Shown here: positions 36,444 through 45,363 of the stretch, one piece after another
How positions within the stretch are numbered: position 1 is the stretch's first letter
Layout: each line of letters starts with the position of its first letter
Source: Pseudoxanthomonas sp.
Lineage (GTDB): Bacteria > Pseudomonadota > Gammaproteobacteria > Xanthomonadales > Xanthomonadaceae
Length of the DNA: 64,000 bases
Direction: 5' to 3'
Assembly: GCF_027498035.1 (NCBI RefSeq)
Contig: NZ_CP114978.1
Span: 3,658,001-3,722,000, forward strand
Position numbers and translations under genes: made by a program
Notes under the pieces: model-generated
Database searches by the model: none
Told to the model about the DNA's origin: nothing
The model's input: only the letters and a program-made list of their open reading frames with translations

Positions 36444-38849
36444 TCAATTTTTTTGCTCCCCACGCTGGGCCCGCGTGCTCCAGCAGCGAAGCCCTATTGC
36501 TTGGCCGGGCTGGCGCTCCGCTTCTTCGTGACCGGCCTGGCGGGCCGGGTGGCGTTGCGCACCGCATCCAGGAACTCCTGGCCCCAGCGGTCGACGTCGT
36601 AGTAATCGACGATGTCGTAGAGCTGGCGCAGGCGGTCGCCGGCCTCTTCTTCCGGCATCTGCAGCGCCTGGTAGCAGCGCGGCGGTCAGGTCGGCCTGGT
36701 CGTGTGGATTGGTCAGCACCGCGCCCTTGAGTTCGGCAGCGGCGCCGGCGAATTCGCTCAACACCAGGATGCCGTTGCCGCCTTCGATGCCCTGGGTCGC
36801 CACGAACTCCTTGCCGACCAGGTTCAGGCCATCGCGTAGCGGGGTGATCCACATGACCTGGGCAGCGGCGTAGTGGGCCACGACTTCCTCGAACGGGAAC
36901 GCCTGGGCGAAGAAACGCACCGGCGTCCAGTCCATCCGCGCGAAGCGGCCATTGATGCGGCCCACCGCCTGTTCGATCGAGTTCTGCAGCTGGCGGTAGA
37001 CGGTCATCTCGCGCGCGGCCGGCACGCAGATCATCAGCAGTGTGACCTTGTTGTGCAGGCCCGGTTGCGATTCGAGCAGGCGCTCGAAGGCCTCCAGCTT
37101 GGCCAGCGTGCCCTTGGTGTAGTCCAGCCGCTCGACCGACAGCACCAGCTTGCGCGCACCGATCTCGCGCCGCAGCTTGTAGATGTTGTTGCGCACGTCC
37201 GGATTGGCCAGCACGGTCTTGATCCGGCGCATGTCGGTGCCGACCGGGTGCGCACCCAGCGCGACCTCGCGACCGGGCACGCGCAGGCGCGTGGTCATCG
37301 TGTCCAGGCCCACCGCGCAGCCGTAGGTGAGGAAGCGCGGCGCACAGCTCTCGGTGCGCACGCGTTCGACCGGGGCCACGCCGCGGACCACGTCCACGAA
37401 ATTCTCCACCTGACGCGGGATGTGGAAGCCGACGTAGTCGCACGACAGCAGGCTGCCGATGATCTCGCGTCGCCACGGCACCACGTTGAACACGTCGGCC
37501 GAGGGGAAATAGGTGTGGTGGAAGAAAGCGATCTTCAGGTCCGGGCGCATCTCGCGCAGGTAGGCCGGCACCATCCACAGGTTGTAGTCGTGGATCCAGA
37601 CGGTGGCGCCTTCGGCCGCTTCGGCGGCGGTGGCTTCGGCGAACTTGCGATTCACCTTGAGGAACACCTTCCAATCGTCCTCGCGGAAGCGCGCACGCTC
37701 CCAGAACACGTGCAGCATCGGCCAGAACGCTTCCTTGCTGAAGCGCTTGTAGAAGATGTCCACCTCGGTCTTGGTCAGCGGCACGCGCGCGGCGGTGAGG
37801 TTGGGGTATTTCTCATCGACCGCGGTGTGGGTTTCGAACGGCCCACGCTTGGGATCGTCGATGCTCCAGGCCACCCATGAGCCGGTCTGGCCGCCCTGGA
37901 AGAAGCCCAGCAGCGAGGGAATGATGCCGTTGGGCGATTTGGGCTGGCGGCGGACGAGTTTGTCGTCCTCGATGACTTCCTCGTAGGGCAGGCGGTGATA
38001 GACCATCAGCAGCTGCGCCTTGCCGGTCGGCGCGGTGCGCGCGACGGGCAGGTACGGGTCGTTCTTCTCCAGTAGCTTGAAGTGCGCGATGGCTTCCAGG
38101 ATGCCGCCACAGCCGGGCGCCTGCGCGTGCAGCACATCGCTGAGCGAACCGGTGGCCTCGATCAACGCGGCTTCCGAATCGCCCACGCATACGCCGCGGA
38201 AACCCGCCATGTACATCGACAGGTCGTTGAGCGTGTCGCCGGCGACCAGCACGTTTTCGCGCTTGAGCTTGAGCTGCTTGGCCAGCGCCTTGAGGGTGCG
38301 GCCCTTGTCGGTGTCCGGCGGCAGGATGTCCAGGTAGCGGTCGGCCGAATACAGCACCGAACAGCCGAGTTCGCGCACGGTGTCTTCGATCTGGGTGCGC
38401 AGTGGTGCCAGTGTTTCGGGATCGCAGTAATAGGAGCAGCGGCGCTCCTGCGGGACGTCCTGGCGTTGCAGGTCGGGGAAGGCGCGCATGACCTGGGCCA
38501 CGGTCTGGTCGCCAGGCCAGCGGGCGTCGATCCGCGACTGCAGCGGCTGCAGTGGCAACAGGGTCTGGCCATCGACCACGGTCGCGCCTACGTCGCAGAC
38601 CACGTAATCGGGGCGGGGAATGGAGGGGTCGGTCAACAGCGGCATCACCGATTCCAGGCCGCGGCCGGTGATGAAGATCAGGCAGATCTCGGGGTGCTGG
38701 TCCACCAGTCGGTACAGGCGATGGCGCTGCTCGGCGCTGCCAGCCAGGAAGGTGCCGTCCAGGTCGGTGGCCAGGATCAGGCGCGGGTCGGGCCGGGCCT
38801 GGGTGGAGCGGGGTGAGGTGTTTCGGGTCGGAGCGGTCAGGTCAGTCAA
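36444..38849 (-). CDS. ggpPS: Bifunctional glucosylglycerol-phosphate synthase/phosphatase-like protein (HAD + GT20), 3' frameshift
   Basis: An N-terminal HAD phosphatase domain (DLDGTFLAGS nucleophile Asp; VLVAGDTLNDLSMYMAGFRGVCVGD) is followed from about residue 290 by a GT20 domain (WIHDYNLWMVPAYLRE, FFHHTYFPSADVF, VGFHIPRQVENFV, SVERLDYTKG, TPLRDGLNLVGKEFVA). HAD-first order fits GgpPS, which makes the osmolyte glucosylglycerol; trehalose synthesis is the alternative. The start is TTG 38849 behind GAGAGGA, 11 bases after ycaD. One extra base near 36670 throws the last 60-70 codons out of frame. Without it the protein would end KKRSASPAKQ at 36494. The catalytic regions lie before the break, so activity may survive. 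Confidence 0.8.
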   Translation of the reverse strand: MTDLTAPTRNTSPRSTQARPDPRLILATDLDGTFLAGSAEQRHRLYRLVDQHPEICLIFITGRGLESVMPLLTDPSIPRPDYVVCDVGATVVDGQTLLPLQPLQSRIDARWPGDQTVAQVMRAFPDLQRQDVPQERRCSYYCDPETLAPLRTQIEDTVRELGCSVLYSADRYLDILPPDTDKGRTLKALAKQLKLKRENVLVAGDTLNDLSMYMAGFRGVCVGDSEAALIEATGSLSDVLHAQAPGCGGILEAIAHFKLLEKNDPYLPVARTAPTGKAQLLMVYHRLPYEEVIEDDKLVRRQPKSPNGIIPSLLGFFQGGQTGSWVAWSIDDPKRGPFETHTAVDEKYPNLTAARVPLTKTEVDIFYKRFSKEAFWPMLHVFWERARFREDDWKVFLKVNRKFAEATAAEAAEGATVWIHDYNLWMVPAYLREMRPDLKIAFFHHTYFPSADVFNVVPWRREIIGSLLSCDYVGFHIPRQVENFVDVVRGVAPVERVRTESCAPRFLTYGCAVGLDTMTTRLRVPGREVALGAHPVGTDMRRIKTVLANPDVRNNIYKLRREIGARKLVLSVERLDYTKGTLAKLEAFERLLESQPGLHNKVTLLMICVPAAREMTVYRQLQNSIEQAVGRINGRFARMDWTPVRFFAQAFPFEEVVAHYAAAQVMWITPLRDGLNLVGKEFVATQGIEGGNGILVLSEFAGAAAELKGAVLTNPHDQADLTAALLPGAADAGRRGRRPPAPALRHRRLLRRRPLGPGVPGCGAQRHPARQAGHEEAERQPGQAIGLRCWSTRAQRGEQKN

Positions 38850-38860
38850 AAGGTGTCCTC

Positions 38861-40084
38861 TCAGGGTTGATTGGGGGTTTCGGTCTCAGGCATCAGCTCC
38901 AGCGCGGAGGGGGTAGTGCGCAGCATGGGGCGGAAGGGAGATTCGAACGTGCGGTCGCGGCGGAAGCGCAGGCGCATGAACAGGTAGCCGGCCAGCATCA
39001 GCAGCATTACCGCGAAGTACACCGGCAGCGCCGACGGGCCGAAGCGCTGCATCGCGCCGCCGGCCAGCGCCGGGCCGATGGCCGAGCCGACGCCGTTGAC
39101 CAGCAGCAGGCTGGAGCAGCCGGACAGCAGGTGTTCGCGTGGCAGGTAATCGAGCATATGCGCCACCGCGAACGGATACAGCGAGAACGACAGGCCGCCG
39201 AACAGGAAGAACAGGCCGAACAGCATCCGGTGGTCGGCCTGCACCATCGGCAGCAGCATCGCCAGCGCCACGCAGGCGGCGGCCAGCGCGGTGATGGCCA
39301 GGGCCAGGCGGCGGTCGCGACCGTTGCTGATCCTGCCGATCGGCACCTGCAGCAGCGCACCGCCAGCAATGGCTGCCAGCATGAACAAGGCCACGCCCCG
39401 GGTGTCCAGGCCAATGCGGCCGGCATACACCGGCGACAGGCCCCAGAACCCGCCCATGGCCAGGCCCGACAGTCCCGCGCCGACCGTGGCCGCAGGCGCC
39501 AGCGCATACAGGCGGCGCAGGCTGAAGCGGGTCAGTGGCGGTACGTCCGGCTGGACCAGGCGCGTGGCCGAGACCGGCATCATCGAGGCGCAGACCAGGA
39601 TCGCGGTCAGTGAAAACAGCGTGGCCATCTCCATCCCGCCCCAACCCAGCAGCACCTGGCCCAGGGCCAGTGCCGACAGATTGACCATCATGTAGACCGA
39701 GAACACCTTGCTGCGCGTGCCCGGGTCGGGCTCGGCGTTGAGCCAGCTTTCAATCGTGGTGTACAGGCCGACCAGCGCCGCGCCGGTCAGCAGCCGCAGC
39801 AGCCCCCAGGCCCAGGGATTGATCCAGACCGGATGCAGCAGGACCGCGATGGCCGCCAAGGCGGCGAAGAAGGCGAACGCCCGGATATGGCCGATCCGGC
39901 CGATCAGCGGCGGGCCCAGGAAGGTGCCGAAGAAATACCCGGCGAAATAGCCGGACATCACCAGTCCCAGCGTCCGGTCATCGAATCCGGCCTGCGCGCC
40001 GCGCACCGCCAGCAGGGTGCCCAGCAGCCCGCTGCCCGTCAGTAACAGGGCAACGCCTAGCAGGAGCGTCGTGAGCCGCAGCAT
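38861..40084 (-). CDS. MFS transporter of the YcaD type, linked to the osmolyte synthase
   Basis: 407 residues with 12 membrane segments. The N-terminus LLLGVALLLTGSGLLGTLLAVRGAQAGF, the SGYFAGYFFGTFLGPPLIGRIGHIRAFAFF loop (MFS motif A-like GRIGHIR) and RLLTGAALVGLYTTIESWLNAEPDPGTRSKVFSVYMMVN are typical of YcaD-like transporters. In Stenotrophomonas rhizophila a ycaD gene accompanies ggpPS and is tied to glucosylglycerol movement. Here it is the first gene of the same two-gene unit, with a promoter-like extended -10 sequence upstream. Its substrate is inferred from context. Confidence 0.85.
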   Translation of the reverse strand: MLRLTTLLLGVALLLTGSGLLGTLLAVRGAQAGFDDRTLGLVMSGYFAGYFFGTFLGPPLIGRIGHIRAFAFFAALAAIAVLLHPVWINPWAWGLLRLLTGAALVGLYTTIESWLNAEPDPGTRSKVFSVYMMVNLSALALGQVLLGWGGMEMATLFSLTAILVCASMMPVSATRLVQPDVPPLTRFSLRRLYALAPAATVGAGLSGLAMGGFWGLSPVYAGRIGLDTRGVALFMLAAIAGGALLQVPIGRISNGRDRRLALAITALAAACVALAMLLPMVQADHRMLFGLFFLFGGLSFSLYPFAVAHMLDYLPREHLLSGCSSLLLVNGVGSAIGPALAGGAMQRFGPSALPVYFAVMLLMLAGYLFMRLRFRRDRTFESPFRPMLRTTPSALELMPETETPNQP

Positions 40085-40125
40085 CAGTGCGACCTTCTTG
40101 GGGAAGGGTTGCCGGTCACGGGGAA

Positions 40126-40134
40126 ATCATAACA
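40126..40134 (-). promoter_or_regulatory. Extended -10 promoter element for ycaD-ggpPS
   Basis: TGTTATGAT (TGn plus TATGAT) on the minus strand, 42 bases before the ycaD ATG, in an unusually AT-rich stretch of a GC-rich region. No convincing -35 is seen, as expected for an extended -10 promoter. Confidence 0.45.
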
Positions 40135-40316
40135 TATTGATTCATTTGGAGAAAATTTGCGCTTCCCGGCACTGCGCAAAGCCAGGCGGGGCCCGGGTCC
40201 GCGCCCTGGGTGGCGCGCCCCGGACATCTGCGAAGATGCCGCCCCGTCCATGCAGGCCTTGCCGTGCTGCGATGCAGCAACGACCATCCTGCGCCTGACC
40301 CCATGAAAAGCCCGTC

Positions 40317-41663
40317 GTGAGCCAAGAACTCATCTATCTGCTGCTGATCTTCGGCCTGCTGGTCATTCCGCGCTTCCTGCAGCAGTTCAAGCTGCCGGCA
40401 CCGCTGACCTGCCTGGTGTTCGGCATCGTCGCCGCGCTGGTGCTGGGCAAGCGGGTCGATGACGGGGTGGTCGCGCTGCTGGCGTCGCTGGGGATTTCCT
40501 CGCTGTTCCTGTTCGCCGGGCTGGAAGTGGACCTGAAGGCCCTGCGTCGTGGCCTGTGGCCGCTGCTCACGCACTTGGTGGTGCGGGTCGCGTTCCTGGT
40601 CGGCGTGGGCTGGCTGGTCTGGCGCTACGCGCACCTGTCCTGGCAGGCTTCGGCGCTGCTGGCGCTGGCCCTGCTGACGCCTTCGACCGGCTTCATCATC
40701 GACACCCTGGGCCGGCTCGGTCTGGACGAGAAGGAGCAGTTCTGGGTCACCAACAAGGCCATCGCCGGCGAACTGCTGGCGCTGGTGGTGCTGTTCGTGG
40801 TGCTGCAGTCGGCCAGTCCGCCGCTGCAGATCGCCGGTTCGTCACTGGCGCTGATCGCCATGCTGGTCGGCCTGCCGCTGCTGTTCGTCGCGCTGGGTCG
40901 CTGGGTACTGCCGCATTCGCCGGGCGCGGAGTTCTCGCTGCTGGTGATGGTGGGTGTGATCGCCGCCTACGTGACCCACCTGATCGGGGTGCACGACCTG
41001 GTCGGCGCCTTCATCACCGGCCTGGTCGCGCGCCTGCTGCGCCAGCGCATGCCGACCCTGGCCTCGCACGACAATCTGCACGCGGTGCGGTTGTTCGCCA
41101 GCTTCTTCGTGCCGTTCTACTTCTTCTATTCCGGGACCAAGGTGCCGGCTGGCGCGCTGAGCTTCAGCGCACTGGGTATCGGCCTGGCGATGACCGCGGT
41201 GGCGCTGCCCTTGCGCGTGGGCGTGATCTGCCTGCAGCGCAAGGTGATGTTCGGTGAGTCGTTCAGGACCGGCCTGCGCGTGGGCACGGCGTTGGCGCCG
41301 ACCCTGATCTTCACCCTGGTGCTGGCCGGGCTGCTGCGCGAGCGCTTTGCCGTCCCCGATGCGCTGTTCGGCGGCCTGCTGCTGTACGCGATCCTGACCA
41401 CGATGCTGCCTTCGCTGGTGTTCCGCACCCCGTTCGACGTCGATCCGGTGGAAAACGAACCGGGCCACTACGCGCCCGCAGCCGGCGGTGCGGCGGCCAC
41501 GCTGATGGCGCCAGGCACGTCCGAGCTGCACGTCCACCGGGTCAGCGCGGCGTTCGTCGCGGCCAGCGACGCCCCGATCACGACGGCACCGGCCGCGGCG
41601 TCGCCGCCGCAAACCGACGGCCCGCTGCCCGAAGATCGCGACCACACCGACCGCACGGCTTGA
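40317..41663 (+). CDS. CPA2-family cation:proton antiporter (Kef-type membrane domain)
   Basis: 448 residues, starting at GTG 40317. The first about 380 residues have 11-12 membrane segments with CPA2 features: LTCLVFGIVAALVLG, SLFLFAGLEVDLKALRRG, LLALALLTPSTGFIIDTLGRLG, FWVTNKAIAGELLALVVLFVVL and VHDLVGAFITGLVARLL. The C-terminal 70 residues are a soluble Ala/Pro/Thr-rich tail with no RCK domain. It likely exchanges potassium or sodium for protons and aids pH or osmotic balance. It is divergent from the ycaD-ggpPS operon, placing two osmotic functions side by side. Confidence 0.87.
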   Translation: MSQELIYLLLIFGLLVIPRFLQQFKLPAPLTCLVFGIVAALVLGKRVDDGVVALLASLGISSLFLFAGLEVDLKALRRGLWPLLTHLVVRVAFLVGVGWLVWRYAHLSWQASALLALALLTPSTGFIIDTLGRLGLDEKEQFWVTNKAIAGELLALVVLFVVLQSASPPLQIAGSSLALIAMLVGLPLLFVALGRWVLPHSPGAEFSLLVMVGVIAAYVTHLIGVHDLVGAFITGLVARLLRQRMPTLASHDNLHAVRLFASFFVPFYFFYSGTKVPAGALSFSALGIGLAMTAVALPLRVGVICLQRKVMFGESFRTGLRVGTALAPTLIFTLVLAGLLRERFAVPDALFGGLLLYAILTTMLPSLVFRTPFDVDPVENEPGHYAPAAGGAAATLMAPGTSELHVHRVSAAFVAASDAPITTAPAAASPPQTDGPLPEDRDHTDRTA

Positions 41664-41721
41664 TTCGCAGGCCGCCAGCCCCCACCGTTGCGTCCTGCAA
41701 CGACTGAATGACCCCCACGCC

Positions 41722-42006
41722 ATGCCGATCTACGGTTTTGAATGCACCACCTGCGGCCACAGCTTCGACAAGCTGCAGAAACTGTCCGACGCTGATCCGG
41801 AAAACTGCCCCAGCTGCGGCGCGCCCACGGTCAAGCGCCAGGTCACCGCGCCCTCGTTCCGGCTGGCCGGCGGCGGCTGGTACGAGACAGACTTCAAGAA
41901 GGGCGGTGACAAGAAACGCAATCTGGCCGAAGGCGGCGCCAGCGCGGGTGGCGGGTCAACGTCGGCCAGCAAACCCGCGCCCAGCGCCGGTGGCGGCAGC
42001 GACTGA
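41722..42006 (+). CDS. FmdB-family zinc ribbon protein
   Basis: 94 residues. MPIYGFECTTCGHSFDKLQKLSDADPENCPSCGAP is the canonical FmdB/CxxC_CxxC_SSSS zinc ribbon with two CxxC pairs. The second half is low-complexity Gly/Ser/Ala/Lys. Such proteins are small putative regulators. In many proteobacteria the gene lies directly upstream of aspS, as here (aspS begins 0.9 kb downstream, with one gene between). Confidence 0.93.
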   Translation: MPIYGFECTTCGHSFDKLQKLSDADPENCPSCGAPTVKRQVTAPSFRLAGGGWYETDFKKGGDKKRNLAEGGASAGGGSTSASKPAPSAGGGSD

Positions 42007-42025
42007 GCGGCCAGGTGTGAAGCAA

Positions 42026-42059
42026 CAAAAAACGCCGGGCGTGATGCCCGGCGTTTTTG
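42026..42059. terminator. Bidirectional terminator between the FmdB and DUF3011 genes
   Basis: A 13-bp stem AAAAACGCCGGGC / GCCCGGCGTTTTT with a 5-base loop, A run on one side and T run on the other, placed between two convergent genes. Confidence 0.85.
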
Positions 42060-42080
42060 CATGCGCGGTTGCGGTTGGGG

Positions 42081-42779
42081 TCAGCGCGTGCCGAACTGGG
42101 CCCGGCAGCCTTCGTCAACCCAGATCTGGCCGTTGCGGTAGGCCCAGGTGCGGCCTTCGATGCAGGGGCTCTTGGACAGCTGGCGCAGGATCACCGGGCG
42201 TCCGTAGCGGCTTTCGAAGCCGCAGGTGTGGCGGCGGTTGTCGCTGCTGCTGCAGGTCACGCTGTAGTTGGGGTTGCCGCCGGGACCACCCGGGTTCCAG
42301 CCGCCACCGCCGCGGCCTTCGGCGAACTCGCCGCGGCAGCCGTCGCTGACCCAGATGTTGCTGCCACGCTGGCCCCAGCTGCGGCCTTCGACGCAGCGGC
42401 TGTCGGACAGCTGGCGGGTCAGCACGGCGCGTCCACGGAAACCGGCGGCACACTCGCGGGTACGGTTGTCGGTGCTCTCGCAGCGGATGGTGCGGCCTGC
42501 CTGCCCGCCGCCCCAGCCACCGCCGCCGGTCCAACTGGGCACGAACCGCCCGCGGCAGCCGCGATTGACCCAGATCACGCCATTGCGCGTGCCCCAGGTG
42601 CGGCCTTCGATGCAGGGTGCGTCGGACAGGTTGCGCTCCAGCCGGGCCCGGCCATTGAAGCCACGGCATTCCCGGTACTTGCTGTCCCGGCTCTCGCAGG
42701 TGACCGAATCCTGGGCATGGGCAGGCCCGGCGGCATACAGCCCCAGGGCGAACAGGACGGCCGCAAACAGTCGCAACAT
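42081..42779 (-). CDS. Secreted protein with three DUF3011 repeats
   Basis: 232 residues with a signal peptide (MLRLFAAVLFALGLYAAGPAHAQ). Three near-identical about 60-residue DUF3011 units follow, each with VxCESxDxxxRxC, a conserved L-x-R-x-L-S motif, PCIEGRTWG(T/Q/Y)R, IWVxxGCRG and paired cysteines. Gly-rich linkers separate them. DUF3011 proteins are common in Xanthomonadaceae and probably envelope-located, but their function is not known. The repeats look like recent internal duplications with preserved cysteines. Confidence 0.88.
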   Translation of the reverse strand: MLRLFAAVLFALGLYAAGPAHAQDSVTCESRDSKYRECRGFNGRARLERNLSDAPCIEGRTWGTRNGVIWVNRGCRGRFVPSWTGGGGWGGGQAGRTIRCESTDNRTRECAAGFRGRAVLTRQLSDSRCVEGRSWGQRGSNIWVSDGCRGEFAEGRGGGGWNPGGPGGNPNYSVTCSSSDNRRHTCGFESRYGRPVILRQLSKSPCIEGRTWAYRNGQIWVDEGCRAQFGTR

Positions 42780-42936
42780 GGCACGGCTCCGACGTGAGTT
42801 GAGTTGGGCCGGACTATACAGGCGCCCTTGGCGTGTCCCCGTGTGCGCCGGGCCGGCATTTGCCGCGCCGCGGCGGCGGCCGCAAAATAGCCGGCTTTCC
42901 CGGCCACCCGACGTGGCCCGCCTGGAGCTGTCTGCA

Positions 42937-44694
42937 ATGCGTACCCACTTCTGCGGCCTGGTCAACGAGACCCTGATCGGCCAAACCGTCACTCTGGCCG
43001 GCTGGACCGACGTGGCCCGCAACCAGGGCGGCGTGTGCTTCATCGACTTGCGCGACCACGAAGGCATCGTGCAGGTCACGGTCGAGCTGGATAATGCCGA
43101 GGTGTTCGCCGTGGCCGCCTCGCTGGGCTACGAGGACGTGCTGCAGGTCGAGGGCGTGGTCCGCGCGCGCCACGCGGTCAACGACAAGATCAAGACCGGC
43201 AAGCTCGAAGTGATCGCCAGCAGGATCACCGTGCTCAACAAGGCCGCGCCGCTGCCGTTCCACGCCCATGAGAATCCGGGCGAAGAAACGCGCCTGAAGT
43301 ACCGCTACCTGGACCTGCGCCGTCCGGAAATGCAGCGTATGCAGCGCACCCGGATCAAGCTGGTGCAGGCGCTGCGCCGTCACCTGGACGCGGACGGTTT
43401 CCAGGACATCGAAACCCCGATCCTGACCAAGGCCACGCCCGAAGGCGCGCGCGACTTCCTGGTGCCCGCGCGCATGCATCCGGGCGAGTTCTACGCCCTG
43501 CCGCAGTCGCCGCAGCTGTTCAAGCAGATCCTGATGGTGGCCGGCTTCGACCGCTACTACCAGATCGCGCGCTGCTTCCGCGACGAAGCGCTGCGCGCCG
43601 ACCGCCAGCTGGAATTCACCCAGCTGGACATGGAGTTCGCCTTCGTCAAGGAGCGCGACGTGCAGGACTACGTGGAAACCATGATCCGCGCCATCTTCAA
43701 GGAAGTGGTGGACGTGGAACTGGCCGCTGAATTTCCGCGCATGACCTGGGCCGAGGCGATGCGTCGCTACGGGTCGGACAAGCCGGACCTGCGCATCGCG
43801 CTGGAGCTGGTCGACGTGGCCGAACTGGTCAAGGACAGCGAGTTCGCCGTGTTCACCGGTCCGGCCAACGACGCCGACGGCCGCGTGGCCGCGCTGCGCA
43901 TCCCCGGCGGCGCAGCGCTGTCGCGCAAGCAGATCGACGAATACGCCGCGCACGCCGCCAAGTACGGCAGCAAGGGCCTGGCCTACATCAAGCTCAGCGA
44001 GACCGGCGAAGTCAGCTCGCCGATCGCCAAGTTCTTCACCGAAGACAAGTTCGCAGCCCTGATCCAGGCCACGGGCGCTGGCAACGGCGACATCGTGTTC
44101 TTCGGCGCCGGCGGCTACAACAAGGTGTCCGACTTCATGGGCGCGGTGCGTCTGAAGGCGGGCAAGGATTTCGGCCTGGTCGCTGATGGCTGGGCGCCGC
44201 TGTGGGTCACCGACTTCCCGATGTTCGAGTGGGACGAGGAAGAGCAGCGCTACGTCGCCCTGCATCACCCCTTCACCGCGCCGGCCGTGGACGACATCAC
44301 CGACCTGCGCGAACACGCCAGGACCGCGGTGTCGCGCGGCTACGACATGGTCCTCAACGGCAACGAGATCGGCGGTGGCTCGATCCGTATCCACCGTCCG
44401 GAGATGCAGAGCGCGGTGTTCGAGCTGCTGGGCATCGGTGCGGAAGAGGCGCAGGCCAAGTTCGGCTTTCTGCTGGATGCGCTGAACTACGGCGCGCCGC
44501 CGCACGGCGGCATCGCCTTCGGCATCGACCGCATCGCCGCGCTGATGGCTGGAACCGAATCGATCCGCGACGTGATCCCGTTCCCCAAGACCACCGGTGC
44601 GCAGGACCTGATGACCGACGCGCCGTCGCCGATCCCCGATGTGCAGCTGGCCGAAGTGCACGTGCAGGTCCGCCCGCAGCCGGCCAAGGGCTGA
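42937..44694 (+). CDS. aspS: Aspartyl-tRNA synthetase
   Basis: 585 residues from MRTHFCGLVNETLIGQTV (ATG 42937); the longer frame upstream is an antisense shadow of DUF3011. The N-terminal OB fold (VTLAGWTDVARNQGGVCFIDLRDHEGIVQV), class II motif 2 (YYQIARCFRDEALRADRQLEFTQLDMEF), the GAD insertion and motif 3 (GGIAFGIDRIAALMAG) are all present. It charges tRNA-Asp, or in genomes lacking AsnRS also tRNA-Asn; this cannot be decided here. Confidence 0.97.
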   Translation: MRTHFCGLVNETLIGQTVTLAGWTDVARNQGGVCFIDLRDHEGIVQVTVELDNAEVFAVAASLGYEDVLQVEGVVRARHAVNDKIKTGKLEVIASRITVLNKAAPLPFHAHENPGEETRLKYRYLDLRRPEMQRMQRTRIKLVQALRRHLDADGFQDIETPILTKATPEGARDFLVPARMHPGEFYALPQSPQLFKQILMVAGFDRYYQIARCFRDEALRADRQLEFTQLDMEFAFVKERDVQDYVETMIRAIFKEVVDVELAAEFPRMTWAEAMRRYGSDKPDLRIALELVDVAELVKDSEFAVFTGPANDADGRVAALRIPGGAALSRKQIDEYAAHAAKYGSKGLAYIKLSETGEVSSPIAKFFTEDKFAALIQATGAGNGDIVFFGAGGYNKVSDFMGAVRLKAGKDFGLVADGWAPLWVTDFPMFEWDEEEQRYVALHHPFTAPAVDDITDLREHARTAVSRGYDMVLNGNEIGGGSIRIHRPEMQSAVFELLGIGAEEAQAKFGFLLDALNYGAPPHGGIAFGIDRIAALMAGTESIRDVIPFPKTTGAQDLMTDAPSPIPDVQLAEVHVQVRPQPAKG

Positions 44695-44772
44695 GCCACG
44701 CGCGCCGGCCGGGGCCTCCGGCTGGCGCACTCCGGGTCCGGCTGCGCGCCGGGCCTGTCGCAAGGAATCGCC

Positions 44773-45294
44773 ATGGCCATTTCGATCCGCCAAGCCACGC
44801 CTGACGACGCCCAGGTCATCTCCGAACTGGCTGCGCTGACCTTTACCGAAACCTTCGGCCATCTGTATCCGGCGCAGGACCTGGAGGGCTTCCTCGAGGA
44901 AAGCTATGCGGTGGATCGCGCGCGGATCGTGCTGGCGCATCCGGAGTACGCGATCTTCCTGGCCGAAGACGATGGCGTGGCCGTCGGGCATTCGGCTGCC
45001 GGCCCCTGCGGCCTGCCGCACGACGATGTGCAACCCGAGGACGGCGAGCTCAAGCGCCTGTATCTGTTGAACAGCCACCAGAACGGCGGGATCGGCTCGC
45101 GCCTGTTCCACGCCACCCTGGAATGGTTGCAGCGCGACGGCCCGCGCGCGCTGTGGATCGGCGTGTGGTCGGAGAACTTCGGTGCGCAGCGGTTCTATGC
45201 GCGGCACGGGTTCGAACGGGTGGGGCAGTACAAGTTTCCGGTTGGCAAGACCATCGACGACGAGTTCATCCTGCGACGCCCCGCACAGGCTTGA
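44773..45294 (+). CDS. GNAT-family N-acetyltransferase
   Basis: 173 residues. MAISIRQATPDDAQVISELA is a typical GNAT strand 1-helix 1. The acetyl-CoA loop is in ELKRLYLLNSHQNGGIGSRLFHATLEW (Q/R-x2-G-x-G/A-like QNGGIG), followed by WIGVWSENFGAQRFYARHGFERVG. It transfers an acetyl group to an unknown amine, perhaps a spermidine-like or amino-sugar substrate. It lies 78 bases after aspS, separated by a GC-rich stem. Confidence 0.88.
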   Translation: MAISIRQATPDDAQVISELAALTFTETFGHLYPAQDLEGFLEESYAVDRARIVLAHPEYAIFLAEDDGVAVGHSAAGPCGLPHDDVQPEDGELKRLYLLNSHQNGGIGSRLFHATLEWLQRDGPRALWIGVWSENFGAQRFYARHGFERVGQYKFPVGKTIDDEFILRRPAQA

Positions 45295-45363
45295 GTGCCG
45301 CACCTGGTTGAGCCGCCGCGGCGCATGGGTCATGCTGCGGCCACTTTCATGGAGGAAATGCCA

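Noticed and set aside
36640..36700. Programmed frameshift in ggpPS.
   Set aside because: No slippery heptamer or downstream pseudoknot is evident; a simple insertion explains it better.
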